A stretch of DNA of 17,810 bases, taken from contig DXGW01000037.1 in the NCBI GenBank assembly GCA_019113665.1, forward strand, positions 1-17,810, written 5' to 3'. Under the pieces are notes generated by a model. That model worked only from the letters and a program-made list of their open reading frames with translations, did no database searches and was not told where the DNA came from. Position numbers and translations under genes: made by a program. This DNA is from Candidatus Alistipes excrementipullorum. Its GTDB lineage: Bacteria; Bacteroidota; Bacteroidia; Bacteroidales; Rikenellaceae. Each line of letters opens with the position of its first letter. Position 1 is the first letter of the stretch. Of the stretch, positions 6,390-13,488 are shown in pieces.

Positions 6390-7001
6390 TCAGAGTTCTA
6401 TGATTTTGCACTTGTAGCCCTTGCGCTTGATGAACTCCAGCGTCCGCGGGAGTGCGTAGCTCATGTTGCGGAACGACTTTTCGCTGTCGTGGAATACGAT
6501 GATCGAACCGGGTGTCAGCTCCTCGACGACGTTGCGGAAGCATTTGCGCGGCGGCAGGAAACGGTTGTAGTCGCGCGATATGATCGTCCACATCACTATT
6601 TTGTAGCGTTTGGCCACGGCCCTCATCTGCGAAGGGGTCACACGGGCGTAGGGCGGGCGGAACAGCTCGCTCTTGAGTATGTCGTTGGCGAAGTCCACGT
6701 CCTCGACGTATCGTTCCAGCGGCATGCCCCAGCCTTTCTGGTGCGAATATGTGTGGTTGCCGATCTTGTGTCCGGCGTCTATGATTTTCTGGTAGAGGTC
6801 CGGATAGAGTTCGGCATTCTTGCCCAGTACGAAGAATGTGGCTTTGGCATCGTATTTTTCGAGAGTGGCGAGAATCCATTCGGTGATTCCGGGCGTGGGC
6901 CCGTCGTCGAAGGTGAGGAATACGCCGTTGGGATCCTTGATCTCCCAGATCAGGTCTGGCATCAGTTTCCCGAAAAACTTCGGAATGAATTTAAGTCTCA
7001 T
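6390..7001 (-). CDS. Polysaccharide deacetylase family protein (NodB domain, CE4)
   Basis: Metal-dependent deacetylase of N-acetylated sugars, probably a cell-wall or envelope glycan. The 203 residues are almost entirely NodB domain. Motif 1 is T-F-D-D-G-P (30-35, catalytic and metal Asp32/Asp33). Motif 2 is N-H-T-Y-S-H (metal His83 and His87). Motif 3 is F-R-P-P-Y-A-R. Motif 5 is I-I-V-F-H-D-S with the catalytic His. Motif 4 is diverged (S-R-D-Y-N in place of D-x-x-D-W). There is no clear signal peptide; the basic, aromatic N-terminus (R-L-K-F-I-P-K-F-F-G-K) could associate with the membrane. It is the first gene of a probable operon with ubiX and has a -7 element 23 bases upstream. Confidence 0.92.
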   Translation of the reverse strand: MRLKFIPKFFGKLMPDLIWEIKDPNGVFLTFDDGPTPGITEWILATLEKYDAKATFFVLGKNAELYPDLYQKIIDAGHKIGNHTYSHQKGWGMPLERYVEDVDFANDILKSELFRPPYARVTPSQMRAVAKRYKIVMWTIISRDYNRFLPPRKCFRNVVEELTPGSIIVFHDSEKSFRNMSYALPRTLEFIKRKGYKCKIIEL

Positions 7002-7023
7002 ATCTTAACACGGAACCTTTTCG

Positions 7024-7031
7024 CAAAAGTA
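7024..7031 (-). promoter_or_regulatory. -7 promoter element of the deacetylase-ubiX operon
   Basis: On the minus strand 7031-7024 reads TACTTTTG, matching TAnnTTTG. The predicted start near 7018 gives a leader of about 17 bases, as for other promoters in this window. No -33 element is apparent. Confidence 0.5.
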
Positions 7032-7049
7032 GTTATTTTTCATGATAAA

Positions 7050-7081
7050 TTTCCCGGCATGGCAAATTATTAGTATATTTG
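7050..7081 (+). promoter_or_regulatory. Promoter of the DUF4837 gene
   Basis: TATATTTG at 7074-7081 matches TAnnTTTG. TTTC at 7050-7053, 20 bases upstream, is one base off the -33 element TTTG. Predicted leader about 18 bases. Confidence 0.65.
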
Positions 7082-7105
7082 TCGATATAACATTTTCCGT
7101 CTTTT

Positions 7106-8122
7106 ATGAACATGAAACGCTTTTTCTCCATTGTCATGGCTGTCGGCATCGTCTCCGCGTTTTGGGGCTGCGACTCGTTCGCCAAACTCTCCGACAGCGG
7201 CAAGACTTCGCAGGGAGCCCCGTATGAACTGGTGGTTGTCAGCAACAACCAGGTGTGGGACGGGATTGTCGGCGATACTCTGCGTTCGATTCTCCGCCAG
7301 CCCGTGCCGTCGATCAACCAGTATGAGCCGTTGTTCGATGTCATGCGCGTCACGCCCGATGGTTTCAAGAATGTCATCGCCCGCCATCGCAACATATTGA
7401 AGCTGCTCGTCGACAGCAAGGTGACCGAGCCTGCAATAGGCGTCAAATACGACGTTTCGGCCCGCCCGCAGATCATGATCGTGGCGCAGGGGCCGAACGA
7501 GCAGTCTCTGGCCGAATATATCTCCGCCAACCGCGACAATCTGCTCTACGTGCTCGAAAAGGCCGAGCGTGACCGTACGGTCGATTATGCCGAAAAATAC
7601 AATGTGGCGTCGCTGCACGAGGCCATCATGGAGAAGTTCGGCGTGTCGATGAACGTGCCCAAGGGCTATACGTTGCGGAGTGCTTCCGACCATTTCATGT
7701 GGATCTCGTACGAGTTCCCGTCGGCGAGCCAGGGCTTTTTCCTCTATTCGTATCCTTACGAAGGACCGCAGTCGCTCTCGCTCGGAGCGCTCGTCGATGC
7801 CCGCAACAGGTTCGCGGCCCGTATTCCGGGACCCTCCGACGGCTCCTACATGATCACCTACATGGACTATGAGCCCGATTACAAGATGATCCGCATAGGC
7901 GACCGCCTGTGGGTCGAGATGCGCGGTCTGTGGGACGTTGCCAACGATTTCATGGGTGGCCCGTTCGTCAGCTACTCCACGGTGAATACCGAGACCAACG
8001 AGGTCTTCACCCTCGACTGCTATGTCTATTCGCCGAAACTCGACAAACGCAACTTCCTGCGAGCGCTCGAACACCTTGTCTACGTCATCGAGTTCCCTTC
8101 CGACGGAGACTCGGAAAAGTGA
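7106..8122 (+). CDS. DUF4837 family lipoprotein
   Basis: Function unknown; the family is characteristic of Bacteroidetes. The 338-residue product begins with a lipoprotein signal sequence (S-A-F-W-G-C, Cys22), so it is probably anchored in a membrane facing the periplasm or the surface. The mature part opens with the family-like P-Y-E-L-V-V-V-S-N-N-Q-V-W-D (about 39-52) and contains F-K-N-V-I-A-R-H-R-N-I (about 91-101), as expected for DUF4837. An ATG two codons downstream (7112) is an equally possible start. It is transcribed alone from the 7050-7081 promoter and ends 2 bases before the stop codon of the convergent beta-barrel gene. Confidence 0.88.
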   Translation: MNMKRFFSIVMAVGIVSAFWGCDSFAKLSDSGKTSQGAPYELVVVSNNQVWDGIVGDTLRSILRQPVPSINQYEPLFDVMRVTPDGFKNVIARHRNILKLLVDSKVTEPAIGVKYDVSARPQIMIVAQGPNEQSLAEYISANRDNLLYVLEKAERDRTVDYAEKYNVASLHEAIMEKFGVSMNVPKGYTLRSASDHFMWISYEFPSASQGFFLYSYPYEGPQSLSLGALVDARNRFAARIPGPSDGSYMITYMDYEPDYKMIRIGDRLWVEMRGLWDVANDFMGGPFVSYSTVNTETNEVFTLDCYVYSPKLDKRNFLRALEHLVYVIEFPSDGDSEK

Positions 8123-8124
8123 CG

Positions 8125-8742
8125 TCAGAACATCACTCCGGCAGACAGACTCCATCTCAGATTGCGACCGACAGAGACTCTCCGTCGGTCGCCGTCTATT
8201 ATGAAGGTGTTCTTCCCGGACGACCGCGGACAGCCCGTGATGCGCGCGTCGATGAAGAGACGCCTTATGTTCAGCCCGACGCCTCCCATTATGCCAGTAT
8301 TGGAGCCGTTGAACTCGACCTTCAGCAATGACGGGGCATTGCTTTTCTCGTTGTGGGCCACGCGGAACGCAACGCCCGTGAACAGCCGTACGGGGCCTAT
8401 GTTCACGCCCAGTTCGAGCGGGATCTCCATGCGGTTGGCGTGTACCTTTATGCTGCGGCCGGGCTCTCCGTCGCCGACATACGTGAAGCCGTAGCCCGTG
8501 CGGCTGTATTCGAACTCGGCCTGCACGTGAAGCATGGTTATGATCGTCAGGCGTGCCACGAGAGCCGTTTCGAAACCGGCCTTGGGTTTCCCGTGCGATA
8601 TGGCGACCCCGTTGAAGGTGAAGTCCGAAAACGAATAGTCGGAGATGTTTGCACCGGCCCGTACGCCTACACGGAATATCTGTGCCGGCGAGCTGACGGC
8701 CGTGGCCGCAAGCAAAATGATGATGACGATTGACCTTTTCAT
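8125..8742 (-). CDS. Outer-membrane beta-barrel protein (small porin-like family)
   Basis: Predicted 205-residue outer-membrane beta-barrel. A signal peptide (1-21, ending S-S-P-A-Q) is followed by alternating amphipathic strands typical of the outer-membrane beta-barrel families common in Bacteroidetes, starting F-R-V-G-V-R-A-G-A-N-I-S-D-Y. The last residue is Phe, as in the barrel-assembly signal. It starts 26 bases after the cardiolipin synthase stop and is probably the second gene of that operon. Its 3' end faces the DUF4837 gene with 2 bases between stop codons. Transport or adhesion roles cannot be told apart from sequence alone. Confidence 0.85.
   Translation of the reverse strand: MKRSIVIIILLAATAVSSPAQIFRVGVRAGANISDYSFSDFTFNGVAISHGKPKAGFETALVARLTIITMLHVQAEFEYSRTGYGFTYVGDGEPGRSIKVHANRMEIPLELGVNIGPVRLFTGVAFRVAHNEKSNAPSLLKVEFNGSNTGIMGGVGLNIRRLFIDARITGCPRSSGKNTFIIDGDRRRVSVGRNLRWSLSAGVMF
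8164..8192. other. Strong hairpin at the convergent gene junction
   Basis: GCGACCGAC (8164-8172) pairs perfectly with GTCGGTCGC (8184-8192). AGA (8173-8175) can extend the stem with TCT (8179-8181), leaving CC bulged. It lies within the last codons of the beta-barrel gene and 42 bases past the DUF4837 stop. No T-run follows on either strand, so it is not a classical terminator, but it could define the 3' end of the DUF4837 mRNA. Confidence 0.45.
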
Positions 8743-8768
8743 GGCATTTGGCGTGTTTGGTTTACAAC

Positions 8769-10109
8769 TTACAACAACGGGGAGAGCAGCCGTGCCAGCC
8801 TCTCGGTTGCAAGCCGCAGCGGTCCCGCGCCGGCATTCACGCCGGCCGGTATCGTGCGGCAGGACTCCTTGTCCGCCTCGAACCGTTCGGCCATGAGGCT
8901 TACGCTCCGGCGGTCGTAGATGAATGCCGTGACCTCGAGGTTGTCTTCGAGGCTGCGGTAGTCCATGTTCGCGGCGCCGACCGTGGCGAGCGAGTCGTCG
9001 ACGATCAGCAGTTTCGAGTGCAGGAACCCGTCCGTGTAACGGTGTATCGTTGCACCCGCCTCGTGCATCTCGCGGACGAAAGAGTCCGAAGCTGCGGCCG
9101 TGACGGCCGAATCCCCGCGTTCGGGGACCATTATCTCGACCATGACACCGCTCTCGGCGGCCATGCGTATGGCGTCGGCCAGCGTTCGCGGCGGTATGAA
9201 GTAGGGCGTCGAGATCCTTATGCTGCGGTCGGCACGCATGATGGCCGCCGTGAAGGCGTCGTGCAGTGTCGCGCAGGCGCTGCCGTCGTCATTCCATGCT
9301 ATCTGTACGGGCAGCCGTGACCGTATCCTGTGTCCCGGCATGTGTCGCAGGACGTCGCCGGCCTCGCCTCCGACCTTCTGCCAGTCCGCCGCGAACAGCC
9401 TCTGCAGACGCCCGACGATGTCGCCTTCGAGCTGCAGATGCTCGTCCCTCCATTTGCCGAGACGGTTTCCGTCGATGTACCTTTTCGCAATGTTTATGCC
9501 GCCGACAAATGCCGTTGTGCCGTCTATCACCGCAATCTTGCGGTGGTTGCGCCGGGCGACACCGCTCCTGAACCATGGAAACCGCAACGGCCTGAAGCCG
9601 TGTATGCCGATACCCGCGCGTCGCATGCGCGAAATGCTCCTCCGGCCCAGCCTCCACGACCCGATGGCGTCATAGATGATGCGCACCTCGACGCCGGCAC
9701 GGGACTTGCGGCAGAGAAGGTTTATGAGCGTCCGGCCGAGGCGGTCTTCGTTGAAGATGTAGTATTCGAGGTGTATCGAACGGCGGGCGCGTTGTATCTC
9801 CGATATGAGTGCGGAGTATGCGTTGTCGGCGTTGTGCAGTTGCGTGAGTCGGTTGTATGCGGTGACCGGTTCGCCGCAGCATGAGCGTATGATGGTCTGT
9901 ACGGCCGAACCGTTCCTGCGGTGCGTGGCCGGCGCCCCGCACTGCCTGCGCAGGCCGGTAAGCAGATAAAGCAGCAGCCCGATGACGGGCAGCGATATTA
10001 TGGCAAGCACCCACAACAGGGCCTTGTAGGGGTCTTGTTGGCGCATTACGGCCGTCGCGGCGGCCGCAATGGTTATCAACAGATACGATATTGCACACAG
10101 TAGCACCAT
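8769..10109 (-). CDS. cls: Cardiolipin synthase (phospholipase D superfamily)
   Basis: Membrane enzyme that makes cardiolipin from phosphatidylglycerol. The 446-residue protein has two N-terminal membrane segments (about 2-21 and 30-51) followed by two phospholipase D domains. The first HKD motif has His189, Lys191 and Asp196 (H-R-K-I-A-V-I-D); the second has His364, Lys366 and Asp371 (H-S-K-L-L-I-V-D). Both are complete. Other family signatures are H-L-E-Y-Y-I-F (113-119), D-E-H-L-Q-L-E-G (222-229) and S-T-P-Y-F-I-P-P (300-307). It is divergent from greA. No clear promoter was found upstream of 10109. The beta-barrel gene follows 26 bases downstream. Confidence 0.94.
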   Translation of the reverse strand: MVLLCAISYLLITIAAAATAVMRQQDPYKALLWVLAIISLPVIGLLLYLLTGLRRQCGAPATHRRNGSAVQTIIRSCCGEPVTAYNRLTQLHNADNAYSALISEIQRARRSIHLEYYIFNEDRLGRTLINLLCRKSRAGVEVRIIYDAIGSWRLGRRSISRMRRAGIGIHGFRPLRFPWFRSGVARRNHRKIAVIDGTTAFVGGINIAKRYIDGNRLGKWRDEHLQLEGDIVGRLQRLFAADWQKVGGEAGDVLRHMPGHRIRSRLPVQIAWNDDGSACATLHDAFTAAIMRADRSIRISTPYFIPPRTLADAIRMAAESGVMVEIMVPERGDSAVTAAASDSFVREMHEAGATIHRYTDGFLHSKLLIVDDSLATVGAANMDYRSLEDNLEVTAFIYDRRSVSLMAERFEADKESCRTIPAGVNAGAGPLRLATERLARLLSPLL

Positions 10110-10145
10110 TACGCTGTTCTGGCGGCATACTTTGTGCCAAAAAAA

Positions 10146-10176
10146 CTTGCATATTGAAAAATGTTTCCTAACTTTG
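10146..10176 (+). promoter_or_regulatory. Promoter of greA
   Basis: TAACTTTG at 10169-10176 matches TAnnTTTG, with CTTG (10146-10149) 19 bases upstream as the -33 element. The predicted start near 10182 gives a leader of about 62 bases containing no obvious hairpin. Confidence 0.7.
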
Positions 10177-10244
10177 CATAGTCATTTGGGATTCCGATTC
10201 TTTAGGGAGTTGGAGTTCTTAATTTTTTTGTGTATCGTAAAATT

Positions 10245-10721
10245 ATGGCAAAAGAGATTATTTATCTTACGGCAGAAGGTTACAAGAAACTGAAAGATGA
10301 ACTCGACCACATGCGTTCGGTCGAGCGTCCCGCAATCTCGGCGGCTATTGCCGAAGCCCGCGACAAGGGTGACCTGTCGGAGAACGCGGAGTACGATGCG
10401 GCTCGCGAGGCTCAAGGCCTTTTGGAGATGCGCATAGCCAAACTCGAGGACACGATCGCCAATGCGCGCGTGATCGACGAGTCGAAGATCGACAAGAGCA
10501 AGGTTCAGATCCTGAGCCGTGTAACTCTGGTCAACCACAACAATGGCAAGGAGGTTACATATACCATTGTCTCGGAGAACGAGGCCAACCTCCGCGAGGG
10601 CAAACTCGCCATCGGTACGCCGATTGCCAAGGCCCTGTTGGGCAAGAAGGTCGGCGATGTGGTGGAAGTAACCGTGCCTGCCGGTGTCATAAAGTTCGAA
10701 ATCAAGGATATATCGATATAG
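10245..10721 (+). CDS. greA: Transcription elongation factor GreA
   Basis: Enters the secondary channel of backtracked RNA polymerase and stimulates cleavage of the transcript 3' end. The 158 residues match the family length. The N-terminal coiled coil (about 5-75) carries G-D-L-S-E-N-A-E-Y with the catalytic-tip acids Asp43 and Glu46, equivalent to Asp41 and Glu44 of E. coli. The C-terminal FKBP-like domain includes T-Y-T-I-V and S-P-I-A-like I-G-T-P-I-A-K-A-L-L-G-K-K-V-G-D (about 125-140). The ATG at 10245 gives the usual M-A-K-E start; an in-frame ATG at 10230 adds five unneeded residues. It is monocistronic, between its own promoter and a strong terminator. Confidence 0.97.
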   Translation: MAKEIIYLTAEGYKKLKDELDHMRSVERPAISAAIAEARDKGDLSENAEYDAAREAQGLLEMRIAKLEDTIANARVIDESKIDKSKVQILSRVTLVNHNNGKEVTYTIVSENEANLREGKLAIGTPIAKALLGKKVGDVVEVTVPAGVIKFEIKDISI

Positions 10722-10756
10722 TCCGCGCATCGGCCGTCGGACAGGACCGTCATAAT

Positions 10757-10797
10757 ACAGGGGCGCCGCAGTGAAACGGCGCCCCTGTCTGTTTTTT
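10757..10797 (+). terminator. Intrinsic terminator of greA
   Basis: ACAGGGGCGCCG (10757-10768) pairs perfectly with CGGCGCCCCTGT (10777-10788) around an 8-base loop. CTG and six T residues follow (10792-10797). Confidence 0.93.
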
Positions 10798-10812
10798 CAT
10801 GCAGCATGGTAA

Positions 10813-10843
10813 ATTGCAAAACAGCCGAAAAATCATATCTTTG
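10813..10843 (+). promoter_or_regulatory. Promoter of the DUF3667-type gene
   Basis: TATCTTTG at 10836-10843 matches TAnnTTTG, with ATTG (10813-10816) 19 bases upstream. The predicted start near 10849 is only about 6 bases before the first ATG (10855), or 12-18 bases before the in-frame ATGs at 10861 and 10867. Confidence 0.68.
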
Positions 10844-10854
10844 CGCATGCAAAA

Positions 10855-12483
10855 ATGAAGATGCCAATGATTAAAGACGACAACAGAACGGAAGGAACCG
10901 ACACTGCGGCTGCCGCAGAGGCGGAGGAGCACCTCCCGACAGTTCCGGCCTCTGCAGACGAGGAGCGCGATATGGCTGAAGCCGCCGGGGAGCCGGGCAT
11001 CTCCGGCGTGGCCGATGATGGCTGCGGGGAGGAGCCCGCGGAACCCGCCGAAGAGGATATGTCCGGTGAAAACGGCGACGATTCTGCCGTTAAGAGCGGG
11101 TTGCAGGCCCGTCTTGAGGCCCGTAAGCAGGCGCTGCTGCGACGTATCGAATACAAACGCCTCAAACGCATACGCAAACGGACAGTCCCGGCCTATACGC
11201 ACTGCAAGAATTGCGGTGAGAGGTTGCAGGGCATGTATTGCAGCCGTTGCGGTCAGTATGCGCTGGATATCGAACAGCCTTTCTGGAAATATATCAAGCA
11301 GTATTTCGAGAATGTCTACCAGTTTGACAGCAAGGTATGGCAGACGCTCTGGTTGATGTTCCGCCGTCCGGGTCTGCTGACATGCGAGTTCAACGCCGGC
11401 AAGATCAACTCCTACGTCCACCCGTTCAGGCTCTACATGTTCATCTCGGTGATATTCTTCACGATATTCTTCATGTTCGCTTCGGATATCGCCCGGCGCA
11501 GCGTCCGCGAGATTGCGCTTCAGCCGCACCATCTGCCCGATACGGTGCTCGTGCAGCTGCGCGCGGGGCACATGCGGCCCGATACATGCGTCTATATGTA
11601 TGACGGGTCGGGTTTTGCCGAGATGCTCGAACTTAAAAAGGTGCCGACAGATGACCTGATTGCCGTTACTCCGGTCTTCGGTTCGAAGCACGGTATCTCC
11701 GTGGTGGAGATGCCGCATATGCTGCTCGATTCGTGCCTTTACCGTACGGAGCTTGCGAAGGACGATCTGGACAATATAAACGTCGCGAAACAGACGATAG
11801 CGAGTTGTATTCAGTCGCAACAGAACGTGGAAACGGAAGAGGATCTGCTCGATGCCGAACTGGACAGGCTCGGTTCACATCTGGACATGCGTGAAGCCGT
11901 AGGGGAGAATCGTCTGTCCGGTTTCGATCTTGAAGGTTACGATGCGGAAATTCTGGAACGGCTCCTGGAATTCGATACGGCACGGACACCCGTTTACGAC
12001 TGGCGCAGGAGGAAGATGGATCCCGAACAGATGCAGGAGCATTGGCACCAGGAGAGTTTTGTCAACAACATGCTTGCCGACCTCTCGAAATGGACTCCGC
12101 TCTACATGATGTTCCTGCTGCCGCTCTTCGCCCTGCTGCTCAAGGCCGCCTACCGCAAGCAGCGAATGAACTACATGCAGCATTTCGTGCATGCCGTACA
12201 TATCAATTCGTTTTTCCTCGTGCTGGTCTCCATACCGGTAGCCATCATGATATACAGCGTGGAGATGCAGTCGGGTATAAACGGTATGATATCGTGGAGC
12301 TTCAAGATATTCTTCGCTCTGATATTCATCTATATGCTCCTGTCATCGCGGACGGTGTACCGCGAGGGGTGGTTTAAGACCGTGATGAAGACCCTGCTTG
12401 TCTTCGGAGGGTTCTCACTGCTGGCGCTGATCCTTGCACTGGCGCTTGTATTGTGGAGAATATGTACGCATTACTATCAGTGA
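10855..12483 (+). CDS. Zinc-ribbon membrane protein, DUF3667 type
   Basis: Function unknown. The 542-residue product has an acidic, Ala/Glu-rich, probably disordered N-terminus (about 10-80), then a basic helical stretch (85-112). A zinc ribbon of four cysteines follows (Cys117, Cys120, Cys129, Cys132; C-K-N-C-G...Y-C-S-R-C-G-Q), with the DUF3667-like W-x-x-x-x-R-R-P-G-L and Y-V-H-P-F-R-L-Y just after it. One membrane segment (about 192-209) precedes a polar region of about 200 residues (210-412). Four more membrane segments follow (about 414-432, 452-469, 481-500, 515-536). The acidic N-terminus and the large loop between the first and second membrane segments seem longer than usual for the family. 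The start is uncertain among ATGs at 10855, 10861 and 10867. Confidence 0.85.
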   Translation: MKMPMIKDDNRTEGTDTAAAAEAEEHLPTVPASADEERDMAEAAGEPGISGVADDGCGEEPAEPAEEDMSGENGDDSAVKSGLQARLEARKQALLRRIEYKRLKRIRKRTVPAYTHCKNCGERLQGMYCSRCGQYALDIEQPFWKYIKQYFENVYQFDSKVWQTLWLMFRRPGLLTCEFNAGKINSYVHPFRLYMFISVIFFTIFFMFASDIARRSVREIALQPHHLPDTVLVQLRAGHMRPDTCVYMYDGSGFAEMLELKKVPTDDLIAVTPVFGSKHGISVVEMPHMLLDSCLYRTELAKDDLDNINVAKQTIASCIQSQQNVETEEDLLDAELDRLGSHLDMREAVGENRLSGFDLEGYDAEILERLLEFDTARTPVYDWRRRKMDPEQMQEHWHQESFVNNMLADLSKWTPLYMMFLLPLFALLLKAAYRKQRMNYMQHFVHAVHINSFFLVLVSIPVAIMIYSVEMQSGINGMISWSFKIFFALIFIYMLLSSRTVYREGWFKTVMKTLLVFGGFSLLALILALALVLWRICTHYYQ

Positions 12484-12500
12484 TTCGCTCCGTGATACGT

Positions 12501-12537
12501 AAAGGCCGGATTGCACTGACTGCAATCCGGCCTTTTG
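12501..12537. terminator. Bidirectional intrinsic terminator
   Basis: A perfect 15-base-pair stem (12501-12515 with 12521-12535) has a 5-base loop and T-rich ends on both strands. It lies 17 bases after the DUF3667-type gene and 33 bases past the stop of the convergent SOD gene, so it can serve both. Confidence 0.92.
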
Positions 12538-12570
12538 ATTTTTACCGGTTGGGATATTTTCCCGCCGTCT

Positions 12571-13206
12571 CTATTTGCCGTTGTAACGCTCCTCGATCTT
12601 TTTCCAGTCGATACGTTTCCACAAAGCCTGTACGGCATCTGCACGGGCATTGCGGTAGTCGATGTAGTAGGCGTGTTCCCATACGTCGATGGCCAGCAGC
12701 GGCTTTTGGCCGTGCCGCAGAGGGTTGTCGGCATTCGGGCAGCTCAGAATGTTGAGCTTGCCGTCGTTGTCCTCGGCAAGCCATACCCAACCCGATCCGA
12801 ACAGCGAGGCTGCGGCTGCGTTCATCTGAGCCTTGAGCTTCTCGACCGATCCGTACTGGTCCGTGATGGCCTCCAGCAGGGCTCCTTCCGGAGCTGTTTT
12901 CGGTGCGGGCGAAAGCGTGGCGAAATAGAAGTTGTGGTTCCATGCCTGTGCGGCGTTGTTGAATATCGCACCGTCGCTTTTTTCGATGATCTCCTCGAGT
13001 GTCATCTTCGCATAGGGAGTTCCGGCTGTCAGCTCGTTGAGTTTGTTGACGTAGGCAGCCGTGTGCTTGTCATGGTGGTAACGCAGGGTCTCTTCCGAAA
13101 CCTCCGGTGCGAGCATGTCGTAACCGTAAGGCAGAGGCTCAAGCGTAAATGTCTTTGTTGCCGGTTCTGTTGTCATAAGCAAAAGTGTTAGAAGTAATAG
13201 TTTCAT
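12571..13206 (-). CDS. Superoxide dismutase, Fe/Mn family (Fe-type features)
   Basis: Converts superoxide to oxygen and hydrogen peroxide. From 13206 the product has 211 residues. The metal ligands are all visible: His44 in L-R-Y-H-H-D-K-H, the His of W-N-H-N-F-Y-F, and the Asp and His of D-V-W-E-H-A-Y-Y-I-D-Y. The outer-sphere Gln of N-N-A-A-Q-A-W-N-H and the N-A-D-N-P-L segment are of Fe-SOD type; related Bacteroides enzymes accept either metal. The start is uncertain. ATG 13206 gives an extra hydrophobic N-terminus (M-K-L-L-L-L-T-L-L-L), while ATG 13176 gives a 201-residue protein without it. ATG 13236 would overlap rubredoxin. It starts 10 bases after the rubredoxin stop, so the two form an operon. 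Confidence 0.94.
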   Translation of the reverse strand: MKLLLLTLLLMTTEPATKTFTLEPLPYGYDMLAPEVSEETLRYHHDKHTAAYVNKLNELTAGTPYAKMTLEEIIEKSDGAIFNNAAQAWNHNFYFATLSPAPKTAPEGALLEAITDQYGSVEKLKAQMNAAAASLFGSGWVWLAEDNDGKLNILSCPNADNPLRHGQKPLLAIDVWEHAYYIDYRNARADAVQALWKRIDWKKIEERYNGK

Positions 13207-13216
13207 GTCGGTATTA

Positions 13217-13381
13217 TTATACGTCCGTATTTTCAAAAGCCCATTTGCCCTTGCCGCATACGGGGCATACCCAGCCGTCGGGAAGAGCCTCGAACGGCGT
13301 GTCGGGCGATATGTCGTGCTCGGGGTCCCCGACCACTGGGTCGTATGTGTATCCGCATACGGTGCATCTGTACTTTTTCAT
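13217..13381 (-). CDS. Rubredoxin
   Basis: Small one-iron electron carrier, 54 residues, too short for many gene finders. The iron ligands are Cys6 and Cys9 in C-T-V-C-G-Y and Cys39 and Cys42 in C-P-V-C-G. Between them are the typical Y-D-P-x-x-G-D, the acidic patch, and L-P-D-G-W-V-C-P. In anaerobes rubredoxin feeds electrons to rubrerythrin, superoxide reductase or similar oxygen-defence enzymes. Here the gene lies 10 bases upstream of SOD on the same strand, which supports that role. The 107 bases upstream (13382-13488) contain no TAnnTTTG element, so it may be transcribed with the dipeptidyl peptidase gene. Confidence 0.95.
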   Translation of the reverse strand: MKKYRCTVCGYTYDPVVGDPEHDISPDTPFEALPDGWVCPVCGKGKWAFENTDV

Positions 13382-13488
13382 CTCTTTGCGGGGCCGATGT
13401 GACGTCCCGATGCCTGCTGCTGCAAATTCCGCACCAGGAACAGGACATTGTCTCCCCGGTGCCTGAATTTTATGCCGCGCCGGAGATG

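Noticed and set aside
5985..7073. 362-codon plus-strand open frame
   Set aside because: It lies opposite ubiX and the deacetylase, both firmly identified, and has no family resemblance.
7070..8155. 361-codon minus-strand open frame
   Set aside because: It is antisense to the DUF4837 lipoprotein gene and shows no domain, signal peptide or promoter.
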